A DNA stretch of 64,000 nt from positions 124,001 to 188,000 of the forward strand of contig NZ_CP014306.1 in assembly GCF_001557535.2 (NCBI RefSeq), read 5' to 3'. The stretch is from Burkholderia sp. PAMC 26561 (lineage in GTDB: Bacteria; Pseudomonadota; Gammaproteobacteria; Burkholderiales; Burkholderiaceae). The notes under the pieces are model-generated. The model had not been told where the DNA came from, did not search any database, and saw only the letters and a program-made list of their open reading frames with translations. Each line of letters starts with the position of its first letter. The first letter of the stretch is position 1. Below are positions 55,641 to 64,000 of the stretch, piece by piece. Both the position numbers and the translations under genes were made by a program.

Positions 55641-57302
55641 TCACATATTCAAATCGAGTTGAATACTGACTGGTTCCTTGCCGACTTGAAGATGTCCGCT
55701 CCCCGGAGCATGTAAGAGGCCATTATCGAGTGCAAGTTGCTGTTGCAAGGCCGTAGCGATCTGCGTCAGCACCTCGTCCCAGTCGCCCTTCTGCCGCTGG
55801 TTGAACAGACGCACGGTGGGATACCACGGGCTGTCATCCCGATTACGCAACCAGCGCCAGCAACCGGCAAAACGGTTAAGCAGCCATACCGGCTTGCCCA
55901 TCGCTGCGGCCAGATGCGCCACTGACGTATCGACGGCAATCACCAAGTCGAGATTCTCGATCAAGGCAGCGGTGTCCGCAAAGTCTGTGATGTCATCCAT
56001 CCAGTCGATCAGCCTCGCCTTGCTGGCGACGTCTGCGCGCTTCGAAGGGTTATCGGATTTTTGCAGGCTGACCCAGCGGATGCCGGGCATTGCGAGCAGC
56101 GGCGCGAATTGGGCAGGTGCCAAGCTGCGCCATTTATCTTCGATCATGCCCGAATGGCCGCCTGCCCAGACCACACCGACGCGCGGCAATCCGGGCTCAG
56201 GTAACGCAGCGAGCCTGGCACTCCATGAAGCCGCGCGTGCGGGATCGGCAAAGAGATAAGGTATGTCGGCCGGGATGTTGTCGAGACAGGTGCCGAACGC
56301 CATCGGCAATGACATCATGGGGCTGTATAAGTCCCAGTGGTCGAGGTCGGGAAGCCCATAGTCAAGCATGACAAGGCCCGGCCAGCGCGGACAGAGCGAC
56401 TCTTCAAACACGCGGCGCAAGGCGGGAGGGCAAATGAAGCCGACCTGCGAAAAGCGCTCCAGCGCCAAAGGCAGGTAGCGGACAAACTGCAGACTATCGC
56501 CGTTACCTTGCTCCGGAACGACCAGCAGACGTACTCCGCGTTCGGGGGAATGTTCTGCGTGAAAGCCCAGCTCCGGACGTTCACCCCGCCATTGCGGGAG
56601 TGAAACTCGCGGGCGTGCGTCTGTCGACAGGCTTCCATCCGCCTGGACGAAATTAGCCCAGCGATCTTCGTAATGGCGCCACCCTTCGTCGTAACGTCCG
56701 GTTGCCAACAGGACCGTTGCAAGATGACCGCGCGCACTGAGAAAATCCGGTGCCAGCTCGATGGCCCGCCGGAAAAGCCGCTCGGCGTCCTCCAAGGCGT
56801 CCAGATCCGCTGAAACAAGGGCAAGGTTGGCGAGCACCTGCACGTTGTCCGGTTCGAGCGCGAGCAGCTTGCGATAGCTGATGGCCGCGTCGTCGACAAA
56901 CCCTTGCAGGAACAGTGCTCCCGCTTCGCAGAAGCGCATCTCGATCGAGTCGGGCTGGAGAGCGAGACCTTGCTTGGCTGTTTGCAGCGCACTGGCGTAA
57001 GCCCTCGAGTCGAGTTGAATGTCGCACAGCGTGGTGTAGAAATCCGGATGAGGATTGATTTCCAACGCGCGCTCGATCCACCTTTGCGCTGCTTCTAACT
57101 GGTCGGAATCGCGCGCCAGCAGCCCGCGCAAATAAAGGGCGCCGGCACGCCCTGAATCCTGCTCGAGGATTCTATCGACGGCAGCTTGCGCCTTGGCGAT
57201 ATCACCGCTTCGGCGCGCTTCGGCGGCCTGGTCATACAATGTTTCAATCTCGTCCAGTGGCATGCGCGAGAGGACGGGGGTGTTGCAAGAAGTGGTATGC
57301 AT
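55641..57302 (-). CDS. TPR-repeat protein with C-terminal glycosyltransferase-like domain
   Basis: About 553 residues. The N-terminal half (roughly 15-220) is a run of about six tetratricopeptide repeats (AGALYLRGLLARDSDQLEAA, VLANLALVSADLDALEDAER and similar). The C-terminal half resembles the GT9/heptosyltransferase-like domain of TPR-glycosyltransferase fusions: LVVPEQGNGDSLQFVRYLP, GVVWAGGHSGMIEDKWRSL and the nucleotide-sugar loop DLVIAVDTSVAHLAAAMGKP. ATG 57302 is one of two plausible starts, the other being 57263. Such proteins modify surface or flagellar proteins or lipids; the target here is unknown. It stands alone, with a 425-base empty region upstream. Confidence 0.8.
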   Translation of the reverse strand: MHTTSCNTPVLSRMPLDEIETLYDQAAEARRSGDIAKAQAAVDRILEQDSGRAGALYLRGLLARDSDQLEAAQRWIERALEINPHPDFYTTLCDIQLDSRAYASALQTAKQGLALQPDSIEMRFCEAGALFLQGFVDDAAISYRKLLALEPDNVQVLANLALVSADLDALEDAERLFRRAIELAPDFLSARGHLATVLLATGRYDEGWRHYEDRWANFVQADGSLSTDARPRVSLPQWRGERPELGFHAEHSPERGVRLLVVPEQGNGDSLQFVRYLPLALERFSQVGFICPPALRRVFEESLCPRWPGLVMLDYGLPDLDHWDLYSPMMSLPMAFGTCLDNIPADIPYLFADPARAASWSARLAALPEPGLPRVGVVWAGGHSGMIEDKWRSLAPAQFAPLLAMPGIRWVSLQKSDNPSKRADVASKARLIDWMDDITDFADTAALIENLDLVIAVDTSVAHLAAAMGKPVWLLNRFAGCWRWLRNRDDSPWYPTVRLFNQRQKGDWDEVLTQIATALQQQLALDNGLLHAPGSGHLQVGKEPVSIQLDLNM

Positions 57303-57728
57303 TCTCGGATAAGTCGGCTGCGCGCGCCTGCTGGACAACCGCAGCGTACGGCGGGTTTTTTTGATACGGTGTCCTGATTGTCAGAGGTGGTTCGCTCGGT
57401 TCTGGCAGACGCCGAGAATTCCAGATGATTTCACCACAGCAGTCACGCTGCCGACCTCAGCGCGGTCATATTTCGACGCATGGCTACCATGGGCTGAATC
57501 TTCCAGGCCAAGAGTCAGGGATTTTCGATCGAAAGGTCGATGTAGTCGGCGATCGAGCCAAGGATGACAGCCGGACTAAACACAGCCTGCAAGTGTATCG
57601 GCTTCTTCAGGCAATAAAACGCCAAAACACGTGACTTTGTGTCGCAAAGAATCTGCCGAATCGGGATAAAACTCATCGTCCGCGCGATAGCTGAGCTTCA
57701 GGCACATCGGATATGGCGCGTACGCAAC
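57303..57728. other. Gene-free stretch upstream of the TPR-glycosyltransferase gene
   Basis: Only short frames with no coding signs are present. No hairpin with a T tract stands out. It holds the expected promoter for the TPR gene and the region beyond the DUF2214 gene stop. Confidence 0.5.
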
Positions 57729-58202
57729 CTACCCCGCCCAAATCCCTCGCGCCATTCCCGTTGCCGCGATCACCATCACGATGATCAAGCCACCTTCGGC
57801 GTCGCTTATCGCGGCGAACCTGCGTGCCTTCACGAGATCGATTGGCGTGCCACGGCCGACGGCCAAGCGCCATTTGATCAATGCGATCATTGGCGAGATT
57901 TCAATCAGAAGGATCAGTACGAGCGCCGTCATCTTCAGGTGGAAAAGCGGCTCGTGCAAATAATAAGCACTGCCTTTTTCGAAACCGCCGAACGCGCGCG
58001 CGGCGCCCGTCACCAGCAGGATGAGCGCAGTGATGCCCCAGATGTTATCGGCGCGGAAAACCTGTTTGAGGCGCGTGGAATTGGCGCCGGTTGAACTAGC
58101 GGGATCGAGCTGGCGTAACGCTCTTGCCCGGCCGAAGACCGCCGCGAGCGCGAATCCAAACGCCAGCAAATGAATGGCTGCGAGACACCAGCGAGCGAGC
58201 AT
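57729..58202 (-). CDS. DUF2214 family membrane protein
   Basis: A 157-residue membrane protein with about four helices. LLAFGFALAAVFGRARALRQL, the DNIWGITALILLVTGAARAF stretch and YYLHEPLFHLKMTALVLILL match the conserved pattern of DUF2214, including histidines near the membrane that suggest a metal or heme site as in CopD-like relatives. Function unknown. It lies 47 bases after another unknown membrane protein gene on the same strand, so the two probably form one unit. Confidence 0.78.
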   Translation of the reverse strand: MLARWCLAAIHLLAFGFALAAVFGRARALRQLDPASSTGANSTRLKQVFRADNIWGITALILLVTGAARAFGGFEKGSAYYLHEPLFHLKMTALVLILLIEISPMIALIKWRLAVGRGTPIDLVKARRFAAISDAEGGLIIVMVIAATGMARGIWAG

Positions 58203-58249
58203 GCGGTCCCCTCCGAGTAGGTACGGCCAGAGAGCTCACGTCAAGCTCG

Positions 58250-59089
58250 CTAGCCGAGGCTTTGACCCAACTGACCCAGCAACGCTTCGAGCGCCCGCGC
58301 CGCTTTCCGGTCACCTTCGCTGCCGAGCGGCGTGCGGAACACGGTCTTGCGATTATGTCCGGCTGCTGCGGGCGAATTCCACAGCAATTCCATCTTGGCG
58401 CGGGCTCTGCGTCCAAACAAACCGCGCTTGGCCGGAGCCGCGGCGGCCACGGTCTCGGATGTCCTGAAACTCTCGGGCCACTTCACCGATAACTCCCGCG
58501 CATCGTACTGGCCGAGCTTGCGACTTTCCGCCCAGACCACGGCGGTGCGGGTGGTGTTATCGATGGAAATAGCGTACCGGCCAATTGCAAAGCGCCGCGC
58601 CGCGAAGTTCGAACGCCAGAGCGCGCGCGGGCGGCAAATCCACAGCACCACGGCATAAAGCGCGGGCGCGACGAGCAGCCAGCCGTTGGTCTCCGCGAGG
58701 GCGTGGACAGCGTTCTTCCAGCCGGCAGTCCACGTAAAAAAGCCGACCGACCAGACCGCAAATACGAAACTCAGCAGCGCAAGAAAACGCAATGCCTGCC
58801 GCAACCATTGCGGCAACGGATGCAGCGGCCGTTCAGCACGCGCGCGTGCGCCCGGGAGAAAAAGCAACAGAAATAACAACACGAGGTTGATGCACGCCCA
58901 GGGCGATGAAGTCATCGCGCGCATGGATGAGAAATAACCCATCTGCGACATGGAGAACATCCAGCGCGCAACGAGAACGAGCCCGATCGCCCGCAGCGCG
59001 AACACGGTGCCGGCGCCGGCGATAGTCACGGCGGGTGCCCCCCTCGCGCTACTCTGCTTCGTTCTCACCAAAACTTCGCTCCTGTTCAC
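58250..59089 (-). CDS. Membrane protein of unknown function
   Basis: About 279 residues. Hydrophobic segments lie near residues 18-42, 63-80, 101-123 and 132-152, followed by a roughly 120-residue soluble C-terminal part. That part has SFRTSETVAAAAPAKRGLFG and a strand-rich stretch around RYAISIDNTTRTAVVWAES, which looks like a PH-like or small beta domain. GTG 59089 is preferred because AGGA lies five bases before it; GTG 59107 is an alternative. I do not recognise the family. It precedes the DUF2214 gene by 47 bases. Confidence 0.65.
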   Translation of the reverse strand: MNRSEVLVRTKQSSARGAPAVTIAGAGTVFALRAIGLVLVARWMFSMSQMGYFSSMRAMTSSPWACINLVLLFLLLFLPGARARAERPLHPLPQWLRQALRFLALLSFVFAVWSVGFFTWTAGWKNAVHALAETNGWLLVAPALYAVVLWICRPRALWRSNFAARRFAIGRYAISIDNTTRTAVVWAESRKLGQYDARELSVKWPESFRTSETVAAAAPAKRGLFGRRARAKMELLWNSPAAAGHNRKTVFRTPLGSEGDRKAARALEALLGQLGQSLG

Positions 59090-59296
59090 GACTGTCCTCG
59101 TCCGCACGTTTCATTTGTTCTGCCAGCGCGCGATTTGATCCTTGCTGGAACTCCACGTTCAACTATCCAGATCCGCCAATTGCGTCTCTTTTTGGCGAAT
59201 TCAGCACATTATATGGAGAATGTCGAAGCCACCATGAGGCTTGCCCCTCCAAGCCGCCGATAACCCTTCCCAGCTTGGCCTTGCAGTGTGTCAAAA

Positions 59297-59338
59297 CAAC
59301 AACGCCCCGTGCGCCTGACGGCGCACGGGGCGTTGTTG
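59297..59338 (-). terminator. Very strong terminator after the glycosyltransferase gene
   Basis: A perfect 19-pair stem (CAACAACGCCCCGTGCGCC with its complement), four-base loop, then TTTTG on the minus strand, 21 bases beyond the glycosyltransferase stop. It is the longest perfect stem seen in the window. Confidence 0.9.
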
Positions 59339-59359
59339 GGTGACGCGTAAAAGCGCGTT

Positions 59360-60424
59360 TTAGCTGGCGTTGACTTCGCGCAGTACCGTGCGGCGCTTCG
59401 AGCGCAACAGCTCTTCGTACGTCTGGACGTAACGCGCGGCCATCACTTTCGAGGAGAAACGCGTTTCAAACGCCTGACGCACCTTGGCGCGCGGCAGCGT
59501 ATGGAGACGCTTCACGGCGGCGATCGCGCTGAGTTCGTCTTCCACCACAAAACCCGATACGCCGTTTTCGATCACTTCCGGCACCGACCCGCGATTGAAC
59601 GCAATCACCGGCGTCCCGCACGCCATCGCTTCGATCATCACCAAGCCAAACGGCTCCGGCCAATCGATCGGGAACAGCAGCGCGTGGGCGTTGCCGAGAA
59701 ATTCGGTCTTTTGCTGCTCGTTGATTTCACCGATGTATTCGACGTGCGGCAGCGCGAAAAGCGGCTTGATCTGCTCTTCGTAATAAGCACGGTCGGCGTT
59801 ATCGATTTTTGCAGCGATCTTGATCTTCATGCCCGCTGCGCCGGCAATCCGAATCGCCCGGTCAACGCGCTTTTCCGGCGAGATACGGCCGAGGAACGCA
59901 AGATAGCCCGGCTCCACGTTGGGGACCGGCGTCAGCAGGTTTTCCGGCAGCCCGTGATACACCGTCGAGAGCCAGTTGGCTTGCGGCAACGGCTGGCGCT
60001 GGTTGTCCGAGATCGAGACGACCGGCGCTTCATTGAACGTACTGAAGATCGGCTGCAGTTCCGGCAAGTCGAGACGGCCGTGCATGGTCGTCAGGAAAGG
60101 CACCGGCTGGCGCGAGAACAGCGAGAACGGGTAATAGTCGATGTGAAAATGCAGCACATCGAATTCATCAGCACGGCGGCGCACTTCTTCCAGCAGCAGC
60201 ATGTGCGGCGCCATCGTGTCGCGGATGGTCGGGTCGAGGCGCAGCGCCTGCGGCCAGAACGCTTCGAGCTTTGCCGACGTTTGCGAATCACCGCTCGCGA
60301 ACAGCGTGACGTCGTGACCGGCTTCAACGAGGGCTTCGGTCAGATAGGACACCACGCGCTCCGTGCCGCCATAAAACTTCGGGGGGACGGCTTCGTGGAG
60401 AGGCGCGATTTGAGCGATTCGCAT
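59360..60424 (-). CDS. GT4-family glycosyltransferase
   Basis: A 354-residue GT-B glycosyltransferase. The N-terminal acceptor domain starts RIAQIAPLHEAVPPKFYGGTERVV (the GGTE loop is diagnostic). The C-terminal donor domain has YLAFLGRISPEKRVDRAIRI, the nucleotide-sugar EX7E region in PIDWPEPFGLVMIEAMACGTPV, and GSVPEVIENGVSGFVV. ATG 60424 is the family-typical start. It could act on exopolysaccharide or a glycoside; otsA lies about 3 kb away on the same strand, but no direct link is shown. Confidence 0.9.
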   Translation of the reverse strand: MRIAQIAPLHEAVPPKFYGGTERVVSYLTEALVEAGHDVTLFASGDSQTSAKLEAFWPQALRLDPTIRDTMAPHMLLLEEVRRRADEFDVLHFHIDYYPFSLFSRQPVPFLTTMHGRLDLPELQPIFSTFNEAPVVSISDNQRQPLPQANWLSTVYHGLPENLLTPVPNVEPGYLAFLGRISPEKRVDRAIRIAGAAGMKIKIAAKIDNADRAYYEEQIKPLFALPHVEYIGEINEQQKTEFLGNAHALLFPIDWPEPFGLVMIEAMACGTPVIAFNRGSVPEVIENGVSGFVVEDELSAIAAVKRLHTLPRAKVRQAFETRFSSKVMAARYVQTYEELLRSKRRTVLREVNAS

Positions 60425-61384
60425 GTCGAAAACTCCTAATAATGTCAGGCAAATTGATGCGCTTGGCATCGGTCATGTTGATCAAGCGAATCGCCCACCC
60501 GGGCTCGGCGCGGTGCTGGTTCTCCAGCGGAATGGCCGAAAGCACGAGAAAAAATCGCGATGCTTCGCTGTTGCTTGGGTGTTTCGGGCTTGAGCCCTCC
60601 CGCCCTGTTGCTGCGAACGTCTGTTTCGGAGGATGACCCAAAAAAGCAAGATCAGGTCCATCTCGTAAATCTGGCGCACCTAGCGATAAACGCACGACCT
60701 GCGGGGCCGTTGACCGGAACCTACAACTACCTGTCAAAAAATCCTAGGGCAAACCCGCACGAAGTATCGCGGTTTTTGCACAGCTTTCAAGTCGACATTT
60801 CAACTTATTTAGGTTGTTACAGCGTCGATACACTTTGCAAACCCTTGTTTTCCAAGGCTGTTCTACATTGTACGAACACGCCGCAGTACCCTTTGGAGCG
60901 AGACCCAAAAGCAGACCGTTGCGGTGCGATCAAACCCGTGACGCCGACGCGGCCGGCCATGAACTCCTTCAATGGATTCTCAAAGCGTTTTCGCCCACAG
61001 CGGGTCCGCAACGTGCTCCAACCCTCCGCAGGAAGTTGCAGGAAGTAACTGGCTGAAGCAGCAGTCATTCGCCCGATGTATGGCAAACGGCAGCAAGTCA
61101 TTTGCGCGGCGATCCAGGGTGTGGGGCCGCCTATCGGCAGGCATAGAAATCCGTCAAGGCGGACCGCTTTCGCTGAAATTGCTTCAGTTCTGATGGATAA
61201 GTGCCACGGAAAGGACTACGCGAGGGGATTTGGCTCGTTACACTGGCTACAATTCAATAATCGTCGCGGCCCGGCGTTTGTCTGGATTGCTGCATTGGAC
61301 GCCCGGAGGACTGCCCGACGCGCCTTGCTTGTGACCACGGCAAGGCACCGCGCTCAACCGCTCTACTCGACCTAAAACGACCAA
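60425..61384. other. 960-base gene-free region
   Basis: The longest stretch without a convincing gene. Several frames of 60-160 codons exist on both strands, but they overlap each other, lack ribosome binding sites and give unrecognisable products. A TACAAT at 61248-61253 is a candidate -10 for the following exporter gene. A TTGTTT near 60846, with TACATT 13 bases later, is a poorer promoter candidate. It may hold decayed genes or an untranslated RNA. Confidence 0.5.
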
Positions 61385-63223
61385 TTGGACCAACTCACCG
61401 TTTCTCAGCGTAACGTACACAACGCCAAGCTAGCGAGCTATGCGCATCGCCCGCTCGCGTTCCTGTTTCGTTACATCCGCCGGCACCCTGTCGCTCACAC
61501 CATCGTACTGGTCAGCGTGCTGGCCGCTGTCGGCTGCGCGCTCGCCTCGCAGTACGCGATCAAGCATCTGATCGATGTGCTCGGCCAGGGCCGCGGTCAT
61601 CCCGGCCCGCTCTGGGCGGCCTTCATGATCCTGGTCGGCCTGATCGCCGCCGACAACCTTCTGTGGCGGGTCGGCGGCTGGGTCGGCGCGCACGCATTCG
61701 TCATTGTCACGGGCGACTTGAGGCGCGATCTGTTCTCCTACCTGAGCGGTCACTCCCCCACCTATTTCTCCGAGAAACAGCCCGGCATGCTCGCGAGCCG
61801 TATCACGGCGACATCGAACGCGATCTATACCGCCGAAAACACCATGGCGTGGAACGTGTTGCCGCCTTGCATTGCGGTGATCGGCGCCATTTTCATGATC
61901 ATCGCCGTGAATCCGTTGATGGCCGGCGGCCTGATGCTCGCGTCCGCCATTCTCGCGTTCGTGCTGTATCGGCTGGCCGGGCGCGGCTCGGCCCGGCATC
62001 ACACATTTGCATCGAAAGCGGCGTCGGTCGACGGCGAACTCGTGGATGTCATCGGCAACATGGCGCTCGTGCGTGCGTTCGGCATGACGTTTCGCGAACA
62101 AAAGCGCTTCGGTTCGACGGTCAAGGCCGAAATGGTCGCGCGCCAGCAAAGCTTGCTGTACCTGGAGAAGTTGCGCCTTTTCCACGCGGTCGTAACGGCG
62201 ATCCTGTCCGCCGGACTGCTTGGCTGGGCATTGTGGCTGTGGTCGAAAGGCCAGGCGACGTCCGGTGACATCGTGCTGGTCAGCTCGCTCGGCTTCACCA
62301 TTCTTCACGGCACGCGAGACCTGGCCGTGGCGCTGGTGGACGTGACGCAGCACGTCGCGCGCCTTTCCGAAGCAGTTCAAACGCTGCTCGAGCCGCACGG
62401 CATGCCCGACCGGTCGGACGCGGCTGAACTCGTGCCGCAAGGCGGACGTGTCGACTTTGAGGAAGTGACGTTCGCATATCCGCGCCGCCGTCCTATCCTC
62501 GATAAATTCAATCTTCACATTGAACCGGGTCAGCGCGTCGGGCTAATCGGCAAGTCGGGTGCGGGTAAATCGACGGTGCTCGCCCTGCTGCAGCGCTTCT
62601 ACGAAGCGCAAGGCGGCGCGATCAAGGTCGACGGACAAGATATCTCACTGATCACCCAGGACAGTCTGCGCATGTCGATTGCGCTCGTACCGCAGGATAT
62701 TTCGCTGTTCCACCGCACCGTGTATGAAAACCTGGCATATGGGCGGCCCGATGCAACGCGCGAGGAAGTGCTTGCGGCTGCTCGTGAAGCGCGCTGCACC
62801 GATTTCATCGAAGCGATGCCTGAAGGGTTCGATACCATCGTTGGCGATCGTGGCGTGAAGTTGTCGGGCGGCCAGCGCCAACGGATCGCCATCGCGCGCG
62901 CGATCCTGAAGAACGCACCCATTCTTCTGCTCGATGAAGCCACGTCCGCGCTCGACAGCTCATCGGAAGAAGCGATTCAGCAGGCGCTCGACCGGCTGAT
63001 GGTCGGCCGCACGGTGATCGCGATTGCGCACCGTTTGTCGACGCTGCAGGGCTTCGACCGGATTATCGTGATGAGCGCGGGCAAGGTGATCGATGACGGT
63101 TCGCCGCAGCAATTGCGGGATCGTCCGGGTTTGTATCGGGAATTGTTGTCCAAGCAGCATGGGAAGTTGCCGCCGACCACCATGCCGTCGCAGCAGATCG
63201 CGGCGAAGGCCGAACAGACGTAA
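61385..63223 (+). CDS. ABC exporter (fused membrane and ATPase domains)
   Basis: A 612-residue half-transporter of the MsbA/multidrug type. Six transmembrane helices (about 35-320) are followed by a canonical ATPase: Walker A IGKSGAGKST, Q loop ALVPQDISLFHRTVYENLAYG, signature KLSGGQRQRIAIARAIL, Walker B LLLDEATSALDSSSEE and switch histidine IAIAHRLSTLQ. The first usable start in frame is TTG 61385; there is no ATG before the second helix and no clear ribosome binding site, so initiation is probably weak or leaderless. The substrate may be lipid, drug or peptide. It stands alone; a bidirectional terminator follows. Confidence 0.9.
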   Translation: MDQLTVSQRNVHNAKLASYAHRPLAFLFRYIRRHPVAHTIVLVSVLAAVGCALASQYAIKHLIDVLGQGRGHPGPLWAAFMILVGLIAADNLLWRVGGWVGAHAFVIVTGDLRRDLFSYLSGHSPTYFSEKQPGMLASRITATSNAIYTAENTMAWNVLPPCIAVIGAIFMIIAVNPLMAGGLMLASAILAFVLYRLAGRGSARHHTFASKAASVDGELVDVIGNMALVRAFGMTFREQKRFGSTVKAEMVARQQSLLYLEKLRLFHAVVTAILSAGLLGWALWLWSKGQATSGDIVLVSSLGFTILHGTRDLAVALVDVTQHVARLSEAVQTLLEPHGMPDRSDAAELVPQGGRVDFEEVTFAYPRRRPILDKFNLHIEPGQRVGLIGKSGAGKSTVLALLQRFYEAQGGAIKVDGQDISLITQDSLRMSIALVPQDISLFHRTVYENLAYGRPDATREEVLAAAREARCTDFIEAMPEGFDTIVGDRGVKLSGGQRQRIAIARAILKNAPILLLDEATSALDSSSEEAIQQALDRLMVGRTVIAIAHRLSTLQGFDRIIVMSAGKVIDDGSPQQLRDRPGLYRELLSKQHGKLPPTTMPSQQIAAKAEQT

Positions 63224-63243
63224 TCAGCCGTTCAGCCAGTTGA

Positions 63244-63281
63244 AAAGCCGCTTCGGTGCCAATACCGAAGCGGCTTTTTTG
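63244..63281. terminator. Bidirectional terminator between the ABC exporter and otsA
   Basis: AGCCGCTTCGGT / ACCGAAGCGGCT with a six-base loop, flanked by AAAA and TTTTTT, shared by two convergent genes. Confidence 0.85.
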
Positions 63282-63285
63282 CACC

Positions 63286-64000
63286 TCAAGCCTGCAGGTC
63301 GCGCATGAAGTTGTCGCGCCAGACGGAGACGTTGTTCTCGCGGAGCTGCGTGAACATCTCGGCGTGACGGGCCCTGCGTTCGGCCAGCGGCATGGCGAGC
63401 GCTGCGGCCAATGCGTCGGCCATGCCGGCGATATCGAGCGGATTCACAATGAGCGCGCCGTTCAATTCCTGCGCCGCGCCGGCAAACTGCGACAACACCA
63501 GCACGCCGGGATCGTCCGGGTCCTGCGCCGCCACGTATTCCTTCGCCACCAGATTCATGCCGTCGCGTAAAGGCGTGACGAACCCGACGTGCGACGCATG
63601 AAACAGCGCAGCGAGTACAGGCCGCTCATATTGCCGATGGATATACCGGATCGGCGTCCAGTCCAGTTCGGCGTACCGGCCGTTGATGCGCCCCGATTCC
63701 GCTTCGAGCTGCAGGCGGATGTCCTTGTACGTGTCCATGTCGGCACGTGTAGGCGGTGCGATCTGTACGAACGACACGTTGTTGCGCTGCGCAGGCTCGC
63801 GTTCCAGCAATTTCTCGAACGCACGAAACCGCTCGACGAGACCCTTCGAATAATCCAGCCGGTCCACGCTCATGATCAGCTTGCGGTCACGCAGCGTGGT
63901 CTTCACCGTCTGCACTTCGCGCCCGCTTTCGCCGTCCTTGGCGAGCGAGGCGATCTCATCGGGATATACGCCGATCGGGTAAGCACCCGCCCGCAGCGTC
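63286..64000 (-). CDS. otsA: Trehalose-6-phosphate synthase OtsA (3' part; N-terminus outside the window)
   Basis: Makes trehalose-6-phosphate from UDP-glucose and glucose-6-phosphate, an osmoprotectant pathway. About 237 C-terminal residues are visible, running through the window edge in frame: [15 protein letters not shown], then [21 protein letters not shown] with the donor-binding Arg and Lys, [18 protein letters not shown], and [18 protein letters not shown] with the EX-type nucleotide-sugar contacts. The stop is at 63286, followed by the shared terminator. An N-terminal portion of about 230 residues is expected beyond 64000. Confidence 0.95.
   Translation of the reverse strand, partial: TLRAGAYPIGVYPDEIASLAKDGESGREVQTVKTTLRDRKLIMSVDRLDYSKGLVERFRAFEKLLEREPAQRNNVSFVQIAPPTRADMDTYKDIRLQLEAESGRINGRYAELDWTPIRYIHRQYERPVLAALFHASHVGFVTPLRDGMNLVAKEYVAAQDPDDPGVLVLSQFAGAAQELNGALIVNPLDIAGMADALAAALAMPLAERRARHAEMFTQLRENNVSVWRDNFMRDLQA

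Noticed and set aside
60560..61048. 162-codon frame in the empty region
   Set aside because: Mixed codon use, no start signal, unrecognisable product, overlapping other frames of equal quality.

Overview
The window looks like chromosomal DNA of a GC-rich beta-proteobacterium of the Burkholderiaceae, most like Paraburkholderia, Caballeronia or Burkholderia. The evidence is the gene order ppx/ppk - phoR-phoB-phoU-pstBACS - glmM-folP-ftsH-rlmE // yhbY - greA-carB-carA, close protein resemblance to that group, and a strong G/C bias at third codon positions. I see no rRNA, CRISPR array, insertion sequence or prophage. Three tRNA genes are present (Arg-UCU, Pro-UGG, Val-CAC).

Layout. 1-1.7 kb: end of a myo-inositol catabolic operon (iolE, iolB). 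1.7-6.9 kb: a tight six-gene minus-strand unit (iron alcohol dehydrogenase, thioesterase, LivH-M-G-F-type transporter without a binding protein). 7-11.7 kb: NUDIX hydrolase, threonine aldolase, small glycine-zipper protein, alaS. 12-13.3 kb: a lone fimbrial-adhesin-like gene behind an AT-rich leader. 13.3-18.2 kb: small envelope proteins, glnS, an amino-acid binding protein, a NUDIX hydrolase, tRNA-Arg. 18.2-22.9 kb: uppP, a probable very small membrane protein, a hexose-phosphate mutarotase, an NlpD-like LysM/M23 lipoprotein, a zur/fur regulator. 22.9-24.1 kb: a short lipoprotein, an antitoxin and a frameshifted Doc toxin, tRNA-Pro. 24.2-36.4 kb: phosphate block with sixA, an OlsB-like acyltransferase, ppx, ppk, phoR, phoB, phoU and pstBACS. 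36.5-50 kb: core genes glmM, folP, ftsH, rlmE, yhbY, greA, carB, carA and an MFS transporter. 50-54.9 kb: mltD, gloB, a methyltransferase, rnhA, dnaQ, tRNA-Val. 55-64 kb: more accessory material (AT-rich membrane protein, TPR-glycosyltransferase fusion, two unknown membrane proteins, a glycosyltransferase, a near-1-kb gene-free stretch, an ABC exporter, the 3' part of otsA).

How the genes work together. The phosphate block is one regulatory neighbourhood: PstSCAB imports phosphate, PhoU/PhoR/PhoB sense and regulate, Ppk/Ppx make and degrade polyphosphate. Pho-box-like direct repeats precede both pstS and ppk. An OlsB-like enzyme for phosphorus-free ornithine lipids is adjacent. The strongest unexpected signal is in the Liv-type ATPases. 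LivF has arginine in place of the Walker A lysine and LivG has a degenerate ABC signature, so by the usual head-to-tail geometry one composite ATP site is intact and the other degenerate. Other points of interest are the orphan adhesin, the terminator-linked 26-residue membrane peptide, the single-base frameshift in doc, an apparently leaderless zur promoter, and a terminator-type hairpin between carB and greA.

Limits: all assignments come from reading the sequence and remembered family features. No database search was run, and start codons are estimates where noted.
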